NCBI RefSeq assembly: GCF_000183745.1
Contig: NC_014761.1
Coordinates: forward strand, 1,488,001 to 1,552,000
Length of the DNA stretch: 64,000 nt
From: Oceanithermus profundus DSM 14977
GTDB lineage: Bacteria; Deinococcota; Deinococci; Deinococcales; Marinithermaceae
Direction of reading: 5' to 3'
The notes under the pieces were generated by a model. It was not told where the DNA came from. It was given only the letters and a program-made list of their open reading frames with translations, and made no database searches. Made by a program: the position numbers and the translations under genes. Below, piece by piece: positions 57,516 to 64,000 of the stretch; positions within the stretch are counted from its first letter, which is position 1, and every line of letters begins with the position of its first letter.

Positions 57516-59146
57516 GCTTCGAGCTCGATCCGCAGCGCGCCGGCCCGCCGGCGCAACTCCTGCAGGCGCTCGCGGAGCGCCTGCAGCTTTTGCCGGCGGT
57601 CTTCCAGCTCGGCGCAGCGGTCGCGGTAGAGGGCGCGGAAGCGCTCGGCCGAACGCGCCAGTTCGCCCTCCAGGGTGGCCTCGAGCCCCTCGGTGAGCTC
57701 GCGCTCGAGGCGGTCGAGCCCTTCGTCGATCCGCCGCTGGGCGGTGCGCTTGCGGCGCGGCAGGATCGAGAGCCCCAGCACCGCCGCCACCAGGCCGGCG
57801 GTGACGCCGGTCACGTCGGCGGCCAGGCCGTGCAGGGCCAGCGCCAGCCCCGCCCCCAGACCCACCGCCCCCAGTTCGGCCAGCGCGGTGTGCTGCAGTG
57901 CGCGGCTGAGCAGGCCCTGGAGGTCGCGGGCCTCGGCCTCGGGGTCGTAGGCCTCCAGGGCCCGCGTCACCTGCTCCGAGAGGGTCGGGCCATCGCCTTC
58001 GTAGGCGCGGGCGCCGCCGCGCGTGTTGAGGAGGTCGAGGGCGGAGGCCAGCAGGTCGCGCTCGGCGCGGGCGAGCCAGGCCAGGCTCTCCTGGATCTTG
58101 CGCTCGAGTTCGCGGTGGGCCTCCCCCACCACCTCGGCCTCGAAGGACTTCTGGATCTTGCTCGCGTTCATCAGGTCGAAGAGGCGGCCGAAGCGCAGGG
58201 TTTCGTCGAGCCACCGCGCCGCACGCCGGCGGACCCGGGCCACGACCTCGCGCAGCTGCGCCGTCTGGCCCCGAAACTCCTCGCGCACGCGCCCCTCGTG
58301 CCGCTCGAGCAGGGCTTCCAGGCGGGCGCAGGTCTCGAGTTCGGACTCCAGCGCCTGGGCCTCGGGCCCGAGCCGCCCCTCGCCCTGCTCCAGCAAGCGC
58401 TCGAGCACGCCCAGCGGCGAGCCCAGCTTGATGCGCGCCGCCTCCTCGCGCAGCACGCGCTCGATGAAGGCCTCGAGCTCCTTTACGCCCCCGTCCTCCC
58501 CGGCGCGCGCCCGTCGGGCCGAAACCCCGAAGACCGGGGGTTCGACGCCCAGCGTACGGGCGGCCTGCTCGCGGACGTAAGCGAGCACTTCTTCGGCCTC
58601 GTCAGGCCCCAGCAGATCGAGCTTGTTGACGACGAGCACGACCTTCTTGCCCCAACCCCTGATGAGCTCGAGGAAGTCGCGCTCGCTGGCGGTGTAGGGG
58701 CGGTCGGCGCTGGTGGTGAAGAGGATCAGGTCGGCGCGGGGCAGGAAGCGCTCGGTCAGGATCTGGTGGTGCTCGATCACCGCGTTGGTGCCCGGGGTGT
58801 CCACCAGGTGGACGTCCTTGAGCAAGGGGTGGGGCAGCCGCAGCACCACCAGGCCCGGCTCCAGGGCCCGGCTGCCCGGCTCCTCCCCGTAGGCGATCCA
58901 CTGGATGCGGTCGGTCGTCGGGGTCACCCCCTCGCGCAACAGCTCCCGGCCCAGCAGGGCGTTGAGCAGGCTCGACTTGCCGCTGTTGAACTCGCCCGCG
59001 ACCACGAGCAGGAAGGGGCCCTCCAGGTCCTGAAGCGCCTGGCGCAGGGGGGTCGTCGTCTCCCCGGCTTGCGCAAGCGCTTCCAGGCCTTCGGCGAGCA
59101 GCCCGCGCACCTCGCCCGCCAGGCGTTGCAGTTCGGGGTCGATCAC
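57512..59146 (-). CDS. Bacterial dynamin-like GTPase
   Basis: 544 residues. GTPase motifs GEFNSGKSS (51-59), DTPGTNA, and NKLDLL; then long helical segments, a hydrophobic hairpin (AELGAVGLGAGLALALHGLA, VTAGLVAAVLGLSIL) that could enter the membrane, and a C-terminal coiled coil. This is the layout of bacterial dynamin-like proteins that remodel or repair membranes. GTG 59146 follows a TAGCAT box by 6 nt. It borders the integrated element but lies outside the attL repeat, so it is chromosomal. Confidence 0.87.
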   Translation of the reverse strand: MIDPELQRLAGEVRGLLAEGLEALAQAGETTTPLRQALQDLEGPFLLVVAGEFNSGKSSLLNALLGRELLREGVTPTTDRIQWIAYGEEPGSRALEPGLVVLRLPHPLLKDVHLVDTPGTNAVIEHHQILTERFLPRADLILFTTSADRPYTASERDFLELIRGWGKKVVLVVNKLDLLGPDEAEEVLAYVREQAARTLGVEPPVFGVSARRARAGEDGGVKELEAFIERVLREEAARIKLGSPLGVLERLLEQGEGRLGPEAQALESELETCARLEALLERHEGRVREEFRGQTAQLREVVARVRRRAARWLDETLRFGRLFDLMNASKIQKSFEAEVVGEAHRELERKIQESLAWLARAERDLLASALDLLNTRGGARAYEGDGPTLSEQVTRALEAYDPEAEARDLQGLLSRALQHTALAELGAVGLGAGLALALHGLAADVTGVTAGLVAAVLGLSILPRRKRTAQRRIDEGLDRLERELTEGLEATLEGELARSAERFRALYRDRCAELEDRRQKLQALRERLQELRRRAGALRIELEA

Positions 59147-59152
59147 GCCCTC

Positions 59153-59180
59153 ATGCTACCAGCCCACGGTGAAACGCCAA
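59153..59180 (-). promoter_or_regulatory. Promoter of the dynamin-like gene
   Basis: Minus strand TTGGCG (plus 59175-59180), 16-bp spacer, TAGCAT (plus 59153-59158), then 6 nt to GTG. Confidence 0.6.
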
Positions 59181-59181
59181 C

Positions 59182-59205
59182 AAAAAAAGCCGGGTTTCCC
59201 CGGCT
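59182..59205 (-). terminator. Original terminator of tRNA-Ile, displaced
   Basis: Stem AGCCGGG / CCCGGCT with a TTTC loop; on the minus strand it is followed by seven T. It abuts the duplicated tRNA 3' end at 59209 and probably ended the tRNA-Ile transcript before the element inserted. Confidence 0.75.
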
Positions 59206-59208
59206 CTC

Positions 59209-59243
59209 TGGTGGGCGATGGTGGACTTGAACCACCGACCTCA
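59209..59243. repeat. attL: duplicated 3' end of tRNA-Ile
   Basis: 35 bp identical to 61675-61709, covering CCA, the acceptor 3' strand and the T-arm. Beyond base 59243 the match to the tRNA ends (TGCG against CGCT). Confidence 0.88.
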
Positions 59244-59492
59244 TGCGAAAGTTACCGGGATTAGCTGTAGTCGGCTTACTCAGAATAGAGGCGGAGCGCA
59301 CAAGCCCGTAGAACTTGTCCGCACAAAAATCATGGGACTGCCGCGGGCGCTGCAGTGGACGCCTGATGAGTTCTCGGAATAAAACGGGGCACGAGCTGCC
59401 CAAACTATCTACGCTGAATGTTCAAGTTCCCACCACCCTCCCCGCGGGATATACTATGATCTGTAGTAGGCGCAGCCAATGGAGGCAAACCG
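59244..59492. other. Left end of the element, no clear gene
   Basis: About 250 bp with stops in all useful frames upstream of the S24 gene. It could hold the remains of a helix-turn-helix gene start or integrase arm sites; nothing recognisable is seen. Confidence 0.4.
59450..59455 (+). promoter_or_regulatory. -10 box of the S24 gene
   Basis: TATACT with a weak TTCCCA -35 at 17 bp; 37 nt leader with a TGGAGG ribosome-binding site. Confidence 0.5.
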
Positions 59493-59825
59493 GTGGAGTA
59501 CGCAGTGCCCATCCGAGAAGACATGATGCGCCCTGAAGCTATCGCGTTCGAGGTCCAGGGTGACTCGATGGATGATGGCACCCCCAACACGATCCGTGAC
59601 GGCAACGTGGTTATCGTGGCTACGCTCCTCACAGATTTAGTACGCGGAGAGGTCTTCCTCGTGGAGCTCCCCGGCCAGGGCCTCATGGCAAAGCGCCTGC
59701 GGCGCGTCAGTGATGCACCTTGGTTCTTGTCCGACAAGCCCACCAACGACTTCTTCCCGGCCGGGGACGTGGTGTGGGTGGTCGGGCAAACCTACGGGAA
59801 GCTTAGCTACAGTCGGGTGAGTTGA
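59493..59825 (+). CDS. S24 (LexA/CI-like) peptidase domain protein without DNA-binding domain
   Basis: 110 residues. The Ser/Lys dyad of the S24 family is visible: S25 in EVQGDSMDDG and K67 in QGLMAKRLRR, with VVIV and RGEVFLVEL strands. Full repressors have an N-terminal helix-turn-helix and an Ala-Gly cleavage site; here the frame begins right at the peptidase domain (GTG 59493, GGAGG site) and a stop lies 12 codons upstream. It may be an antirepressor-like or UmuD-like regulator, or a truncated repressor. The zinc-ribbon gene follows by 10 nt. Confidence 0.75.
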   Translation: MEYAVPIREDMMRPEAIAFEVQGDSMDDGTPNTIRDGNVVIVATLLTDLVRGEVFLVELPGQGLMAKRLRRVSDAPWFLSDKPTNDFFPAGDVVWVVGQTYGKLSYSRVS

Positions 59826-59835
59826 GTGAGCAGCA

Positions 59836-60516
59836 ATGGCTAAGTGCAAATATTGTGGTCGGGGTGGTTTGTTTCTCGCAGTAGACAAGAACGGCATCTG
59901 TCGTGATTGTGCAAAATTTGTATACCCTCAGATAAAACATTACCTAACAAGAGTGCAAGGCTATTTCTCAGCGATGCAAAAAACGAAGCATCCTAAAACT
60001 ATTATTTCCAAAAGAGACGATATTTTAGAAGTGCTTAACCATTTAGAAGATGAATTTGAGTCAAAAGGCATCTCTGTCTTTGATTACAGTGTTTCTCAAA
60101 TGCGCAGGGATATGTTAAGTGCTGCCGACGAATTATTGATTGACCTTTTAGCTGAAGAAGCCAAGAAAACGGATTCCAAGGCGGTAGTTTCTGATACTCC
60201 GAAACAGAAGGCAACTCATTACAAGCGTTTCCTCAGCAAGCTTGTCGATTTTGAATCGTTGATGAGTGATCCGTCGCAAATATCTGCAATTAAATACGAT
60301 ATCATTGTGAAGATTCGTGAACATATCATTCAAGATTTGATAACAAAAGCTCAAAAATATGAATTCAAAGGCTACCTTAAAAAAGCTAGAGAGATCTATA
60401 TGGATGCTCTTTTTGAGCTAAAAAATGACGACATACCGGATGAATTGCAAGCACACTTAATAAATATAGTTCAAGACAATTTAAACCGCTTAGAAGCAGA
60501 GATCGGGGAAGGATAG
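59836..60516 (+). CDS. AT-rich cargo gene: N-terminal zinc ribbon, helical body, unknown function
   Basis: 226 residues. C4, C7 (CKYCG) and C23, C26 (CRDC) form a zinc ribbon; the rest is predicted mainly helical and rich in Lys, Ile, Asp and Leu (DDILEVLNHLEDEFESKGIS, KAREIYMDALFELKNDDIPD). Base composition and codon use (AAA, ATT, TTA, GAT) are strikingly AT-rich against the surrounding GC-rich genome, so it was acquired from a distant source. I do not recognise the family. Its place after a repressor-like gene in a mobile element suggests a regulated accessory function; defence is possible but unsupported. Confidence 0.72.
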   Translation: MAKCKYCGRGGLFLAVDKNGICRDCAKFVYPQIKHYLTRVQGYFSAMQKTKHPKTIISKRDDILEVLNHLEDEFESKGISVFDYSVSQMRRDMLSAADELLIDLLAEEAKKTDSKAVVSDTPKQKATHYKRFLSKLVDFESLMSDPSQISAIKYDIIVKIREHIIQDLITKAQKYEFKGYLKKAREIYMDALFELKNDDIPDELQAHLINIVQDNLNRLEAEIGEG

Positions 60517-60541
60517 CCACGCCCCGTCACCCGACCTTCTT

Positions 60542-60616
60542 CCAAACTCGAAGCTGCGTCGCGACGACCGCATAGAGGTACGGGTGCAAGTGGACGGGCG
60601 GCGCATCGGCCGCTAA
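60542..60616 (+). pseudogene. Remnant of the integrase N-terminal arm-binding region
   Basis: The frame reads KLRRDDRIEVRVQVDGRRIG and then stops at 60614-60616. This is the beta-strand pattern of the arm-binding start of many phage-type integrases. The intact catalytic frame (60679 onward) is in another frame, so the 5' part of the gene seems broken. The inference rests on this short segment. Confidence 0.4.
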
Positions 60617-60678
60617 GTACGGTCGCCATAGGGCGACTGTGCCCTGTACACCGAGCCAGACGTGGAACCGGGCAGCGC

Positions 60679-61662
60679 TTGCACTCGGGGTGGACGGTGG
60701 CGGCTTGGCTTGAGTGCCAGTTGGCCAGTCCGTGCATACTTGCGTCAACCAAGGTGCACGAGGACTCCAGGCTAGCCGACATCATCAACCAGGCGCTCGG
60801 AGACCGCCTCCTCGAGGACCTGACCCCGATGCAGGTGCAGGACTGGCTCGATGGCCTCGACTACTCGCACCGAACCAAGCTGCGCGCCCTGCAGATGCTG
60901 CGCAATGCCCTGGCCGAGGCCGAGGCCCTGGAGCTGCTGCACCGCAACGCCGCGGCGCCGGTCAAGCTGCCCAGGCAGCCGCGGCAGACCAGCGGGCAGG
61001 CGTGGACGCTCGACGAGGCCCGCAGGTTCCTGGCCGCCGCCCAGAAGCGCCGCCTCTGCTCCCTCTACCGCATCATGCTCGCCCTAGGCCTGCGCGTGGG
61101 CGGGGCCATAGCCTTCGAGGTGGGCGACTGGGCGCACGACCCCGCGGTGGGGTCGTTGAGGCTGCGTACCGAGTGCACGGCCACGGTCGAAGGTTCTTTG
61201 GCCGGAGTCAAGACGCCCGCGGCGCGCCGAACGGTCTACGCCCCGGACGATCTCGCCGTGGCCCTCTCAACCTGGCTGGAACGGCGCGAGGCCGAAGCCG
61301 GGCTGCCCAGCTGGGACGAACAGGGCTGGCTCATCCCGGCCAGTAACGGCCGCCTGCTGAGCCACAACAACGTTCGGCGCGACCTCCGCGCGGCCATCGC
61401 CGAGGCCGGCGTGCCGCGCATCCGCCTCCACGACCTGCGCCACACCGCGGCCAACCTGATGCGCCAGGCGGGCATCGGGCGCGAGGTGCGGATGCAGATC
61501 CTTGGCCACCAGATCCGGGACGTCCACGACATCTACACGCACCACGTCGAGCCCGGCGAGCTGGTGCGCGCGGCGCGCGCCCTGCACGGGCTTTTCCCGG
61601 TGCCCGGCGAGACCCCAACTGGGGTCACTGGGGTCAGCCAACAAAAAGAGGACGGGGCCTAA
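60679..61662 (+). CDS. Tyrosine recombinase/integrase (5' end uncertain)
   Basis: 327 residues if TTG 60679 is used; no ribosome-binding site is seen there. The core-binding domain (about residues 5-90: TVAAWLECQLAS, ALGDRLLEDLTPMQVQDWLD) leads to a complete catalytic domain: R139 (LGLRVGG), K178 (GVKTPAARRT), H251-x-x-R254 (HDLRHT), H277 (LGHQ) and Y286 (IYTHH). The N-terminal arm-binding part is missing or out of frame. The stop lies in the loop of the terminator at 61649-61672 and 12 bp from the tRNA it targets. Confidence 0.82.
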   Translation: MHSGWTVAAWLECQLASPCILASTKVHEDSRLADIINQALGDRLLEDLTPMQVQDWLDGLDYSHRTKLRALQMLRNALAEAEALELLHRNAAAPVKLPRQPRQTSGQAWTLDEARRFLAAAQKRRLCSLYRIMLALGLRVGGAIAFEVGDWAHDPAVGSLRLRTECTATVEGSLAGVKTPAARRTVYAPDDLAVALSTWLERREAEAGLPSWDEQGWLIPASNGRLLSHNNVRRDLRAAIAEAGVPRIRLHDLRHTAANLMRQAGIGREVRMQILGHQIRDVHDIYTHHVEPGELVRAARALHGLFPVPGETPTGVTGVSQQKEDGA

Positions 61663-61672
61663 ACCCCGTCCT
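61641..61672 (-). terminator. Element-borne terminator for tRNA-Ile, overlapping the integrase end
   Basis: A 9-bp stem (AGGACGGGG / CCCCGTCCT) with a 6-nt loop containing the integrase stop codon. On the minus strand it is followed by CTTTTTGTT, so it ends the tRNA transcript 3 nt after CCA. Confidence 0.8.
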
Positions 61673-61674
61673 GG

Positions 61675-61751
<77 letters not shown>

Positions 61752-61799
61752 TCGTCGGTCGCCCAGCACGGGATATCGTATCAACCCCGCGGGGGGCTG

Positions 61800-62387
61800 T
61801 CAAGGTTTGGCCACGCGCTCGACCCGCTGCCCGACGGCATCCACGGCGATTACCGTGGCCGAGGTGGCCGGCACCTGAATCATGAAGCTGACCTCCTTGC
61901 CGCGCGGCAGCGGCAGACGGCTGAAGGTCTTGCCGTACTTCACGACCACCCGGTCCACCTCCACGTCGTCGGTCGCCTTGCCCACGATGCGGAGCAGCTT
62001 GTCCTCGGTCAGCTCGACGCGCTCGAGCACCAACTTCGGCTTCTCGGTGTCGAGGGTGAGCGGCAGCTTCAGTTTGCGCACCTGGCCGCCGGTGTCCCGA
62101 GCCTCGAGCTCGAGCTCGACCTGACCGCCCTTCTTGGCCTCGACCAGGAAGCGAAACTGCACCAGCTTGCGTCCGCGCTCGGCCTGGGGCAGCACCTCCT
62201 GCCCCCCCACGCGCACGCTCTCGACCCCGGAGTCGTCGAAGGCGTAGCCCTCGACGGTCACCTTCTGCCCTTCGCTCACCGCGCCGCTGCGCGGCTGGGT
62301 GATGCCCAGAAGCGGAGCCATCGCGTCGCCGCTGCGGGAACATCCGGCGAACAGGAACAAAAGGAGAAGGGGGAGATACCTGCGCAT
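61800..62387 (-). CDS. Lipoprotein with Ig-like domains
   Basis: 195 residues from ATG 62387. The signal RRYLPLLLLFLFAGC has a lipobox. The mature part looks like two beta-sandwich modules (GITQPRSGAVSEGQKVTVEG, YAFDDSGVESVRVGGQEV; then LTEDKLLRIVGKATDDVEVD). It is probably an envelope structural or binding protein. A TACGAT box 7 nt upstream favours ATG 62387 over ATG 62396, which overlaps that box. Confidence 0.75.
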   Translation of the reverse strand: MRRYLPLLLLFLFAGCSRSGDAMAPLLGITQPRSGAVSEGQKVTVEGYAFDDSGVESVRVGGQEVLPQAERGRKLVQFRFLVEAKKGGQVELELEARDTGGQVRKLKLPLTLDTEKPKLVLERVELTEDKLLRIVGKATDDVEVDRVVVKYGKTFSRLPLPRGKEVSFMIQVPATSATVIAVDAVGQRVERVAKP

Positions 62388-62394
62388 CTCCCCC

Positions 62395-62400
62395 ATCGTA
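62395..62400 (-). promoter_or_regulatory. -10 box of the Ig-like lipoprotein
   Basis: TACGAT on the minus strand, 7 nt from ATG 62387. Confidence 0.5.
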
Positions 62401-62411
62401 ACAGCCGAAGA

Positions 62412-62861
62412 TTAGCGGAAGTTGACGCCGAAACGACCGCCGAAGAAGGGACCGAAGGCGAAGTACGAGTCGTACTCGGCCCCGATCTGGGCTTCGGAGA
62501 ACACCCCGAAGTTGGTGTCGGGGATCATCCACTCGACGCCCAGCAGACCGTGGCCGTTCACGCCGAAGGCGCTCCCGTAGAAGGTGTAGTTCACGAAGAA
62601 GGCCGAGACGCCGGCGCCGTAGTAGTAGTTGAGGTCGAAGCCCTCGACCCCCAGCGGGCCGCTGCCCATGATCATGTCCGCCGAACCGGCCACGCCGAAT
62701 CCGCCGAAGACCGGCAACCCGATGCTGAACCGCATGCCGCTGTCCATCGTGTACTGCACACCGATGGCTTCGGGGTAACCCGAGAACACACCCATGTAGC
62801 TCTTGGCCGAGGCGAAGGACAACACCATCATCAACGCTGCAACTGCTAGAACTTTCCTCAT
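62412..62861 (-). CDS. Small outer-membrane beta-barrel-like protein
   Basis: 149 residues. Signal peptide RKVLAVAALMMVLSFASA, then alternating aromatic and glycine residues (YYYGAGVSAFFVNYTFYGSA, SYFAFGPFFGGRFGVNF) with an aromatic residue near the C-terminus, typical of short barrels. A GGAGGTG site precedes the ATG. Function unknown; the lipoprotein gene is next downstream. Confidence 0.7.
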   Translation of the reverse strand: MRKVLAVAALMMVLSFASAKSYMGVFSGYPEAIGVQYTMDSGMRFSIGLPVFGGFGVAGSADMIMGSGPLGVEGFDLNYYYGAGVSAFFVNYTFYGSAFGVNGHGLLGVEWMIPDTNFGVFSEAQIGAEYDSYFAFGPFFGGRFGVNFR

Positions 62862-62892
62862 ACCATCACCTCCAAGTTATGTTACGCATTAA

Positions 62893-62898
62893 AGTATA
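62893..62898 (-). promoter_or_regulatory. -10 box of the beta-barrel gene
   Basis: TATACT on the minus strand with a 31-nt leader carrying GGAGGTG. Confidence 0.5.
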
Positions 62899-62954
62899 GC
62901 ACAGCACCAGGGCAAAACATCCCATGGGAACGGGTTTTCCACCCCCACGGACGG

Positions 62955-64000
62955 CTAGGTGGTGTACTCGGCGTTGATCTTGACGTAGCCCTCGGTGAGG
63001 TCGCAGCCCCAAGCCTCGCCCGCGCCCGCGCCCTCGCGGAAGTCGACGTCCACCACGACCTCCTCCGCCTGCATCGCCTGCGACAAGGCGATGCCGCTGT
63101 AGGGCACCGCCCCGCCGTCGTAGATCACGGTCTCCTGAAGGCGGATCTCCAACCGCTCGGGCTCGAAGCGGGCCCCCGAATACCCCAGGGCCACCAGGAT
63201 GCGCCCCCAGTTGGGGTCGTTGCCGTGCACCGCGGCCTTCCAAAGCGCGCTCGCCGCCACCGCGCGCGCCGCGACCCGCGCCTCCGCTTCGCTCACCGCC
63301 CCGCGCACCCGCACCGTGATCAGCTTCTGGGCCCCCTCACCGTCGCGGGCGATCTGCCGCGCCAGGTCCCGGGCCACCGCGTGGACCGCCTCCCAGAAGG
63401 CCCCGTCGGAGACCGGCCCGGCCCGACCGCTCGCGAAGAGCACAGCCATGTCGTTGGTGGAGGTGTCGCCGTCCACGGTGACCTGGTTGAAGGTGGCCCC
63501 CACCACCCGCGGCCAGCGGTCGCGCAACGCCTCCCGGTCCACCGCCGCATCGGTGAACAGGTAGGCGAGCATCGTCGCCATGTTGGGATGGATCATTCCG
63601 CTTCCCTTGGCCACCCCCACCACGCGCGCGCCGCCGGGCAGCGGCCGCTCGCTCAGCTTGACGCGGGTGTCCGTGGTGAGGATCGCCTCGGCGAAGGCCT
63701 CCAGGTCGCGCCCGAGCTCGATCGCATCGATGCGGGCCTCGACCTTGTCGACCGGGAGGGGCACGCCGATCACCCCGGTCGAGGCCGTCAGCACCGCCTC
63801 GGGCGCAAGGCCCAGCCTGCGCGCCGCCAACTCCGCGAGCCTGCGGTCGTCGGCCACGCCCCGTTCCCCGGTGGCGCAGTTGGCGTTTCCGGCGTTGACA
63901 ATCAGGCCCGCGATCGGCGCTCCGCCGGCGTAAAGCCGCCGGCCGCGCCCCACGCAGGGCGCGGCGGCGCGGTTGGTGGTCGCCACGTAGGCCCAGTCGG
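62955..64000 (-). CDS. argJ: Glutamate N-acetyltransferase/amino-acid acetyltransferase (partial, 5' end outside window)
   Basis: The frame is open to the right edge; about 348 residues are visible, starting [17 protein letters not shown]. ArgJ moves the acetyl group from acetylornithine to glutamate in the cyclic arginine pathway. [13 protein letters not shown], the GVIGVPLP motif, and the self-cleavage site with nucleophile Thr in [20 protein letters not shown] are present. The tail [16 protein letters not shown] and the final [10 protein letters not shown] match the family. ArgR at 40174 is its likely regulator. Confidence 0.94.
   Translation of the reverse strand, partial: DWAYVATTNRAAAPCVGRGRRLYAGGAPIAGLIVNAGNANCATGERGVADDRRLAELAARRLGLAPEAVLTASTGVIGVPLPVDKVEARIDAIELGRDLEAFAEAILTTDTRVKLSERPLPGGARVVGVAKGSGMIHPNMATMLAYLFTDAAVDREALRDRWPRVVGATFNQVTVDGDTSTNDMAVLFASGRAGPVSDGAFWEAVHAVARDLARQIARDGEGAQKLITVRVRGAVSEAEARVAARAVAASALWKAAVHGNDPNWGRILVALGYSGARFEPERLEIRLQETVIYDGGAVPYSGIALSQAMQAEEVVVDVDFREGAGAGEAWGCDLTEGYVKINAEYTT

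Noticed and set aside
57512-59146. Dynamin-like GTPase as part of the mobile element
   Set aside because: It lies outside the attL repeat, has host-like GC composition and its own promoter beyond the old tRNA terminator.
59209-59243. A second tRNA-Ile gene
   Set aside because: Only the T-arm and acceptor 3' strand are present; D-arm and anticodon are missing, so it is the attL fragment.
59493-59825. Complete LexA or CI repressor
   Set aside because: No helix-turn-helix is encoded; a stop lies 12 codons upstream of the GTG in the same frame.
59836-60516. Known anti-phage defence gene
   Set aside because: No recognised defence domain; only the mobile context and foreign composition point that way.

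Overview
The window is about 64 kb of GC-rich bacterial chromosome, densely packed with genes on both strands. The gene content points to the Deinococcus-Thermus phylum, order Thermales, probably a marine relative of Thermus such as Oceanithermus or Marinithermus (inference). The main pointers are a complete V/A-type ATPase operon in Thermus order (G-I-K-E-C-F-A-B-D), a MoaD-related fusion next to acuABC, an alkyltransferase-like protein with Ala in place of the active-site Cys, a GlnRS with a YqeY/GatB-like tail, a B12-dependent ribonucleotide reductase, and many genes whose -10 box lies only 5-9 nt from the start codon, as expected for leaderless mRNAs.

Layout. 1-4660: end of holA, the tldD-tldE protease pair, an M19 dipeptidase and a secreted protein. 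4721-13114 (minus): the V/A-ATPase operon, driven by a near-consensus promoter at 13175-13203. 13277-19167: an rRNA methyltransferase, two small Deinococcus-Thermus proteins, a metal-dependent hydrolase, a Ser/Thr kinase, an AMP-forming acyl/acetyl-CoA synthetase and a DUF123 nuclease-like protein. 19168-22267: a repeat-filled gap, then a secreted C39-like cysteine protease gene broken by two frameshifts, and a lipoprotein. 22338-30197: aminotransferase, exonuclease III, a sulfide:quinone-reductase-like pair, envelope proteins, tRNA-Trp and an ADP-ribosylglycohydrolase. 30208-37878 (minus): glnS, a second repeat island, class II ribonucleotide reductase and a GH13 glycosidase. 37986-43972: gmk-rpoZ-coaBC-argR-marC, thrB, a DUF4388 protein, TetR and atl. 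43947-47125 (minus): LapA-like, MoaD-like, acuA, acuB, acuC. 47167-57515: glyA, der, a sirtuin, a K+ channel, nnrDE, a possible SpeD-like protein, sdhCDAB and a PfpI protein. 57512-59146 (minus): a dynamin-like GTPase. 59209-61709: a small integrative element in tRNA-Ile. 61800-64000 (minus): a lipoprotein, a small beta-barrel-like protein and partial argJ.

How the genes fit together. Energy metabolism is prominent: the rotary ATPase, succinate dehydrogenase and a sulfide:quinone-reductase-like enzyme. The AMP-forming synthetase carries the C-terminal lysine motif that acetyltransferases such as AcuA modify in acetyl-CoA synthetases. AcuA, AcuC and a sirtuin are all in the window, so a full acetylation/deacetylation switch could be encoded here (inference).

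The most unusual stretch is the 2.47-kb element at 59209-61709. It is bounded by a 35-bp duplication of the tRNA-Ile 3' end. It carries an S24 peptidase without a DNA-binding domain, an AT-rich zinc-ribbon gene of unknown function, and a tyrosine integrase whose 5' end looks decayed. Its right end supplies a replacement terminator for the tRNA. The second point of interest is the double-frameshifted lipoprotein-protease at 19896-21699: one of its breaks lies exactly in a (CT)4 repeat inside the signal peptide, which could mean phase variation, gene decay or assembly error.
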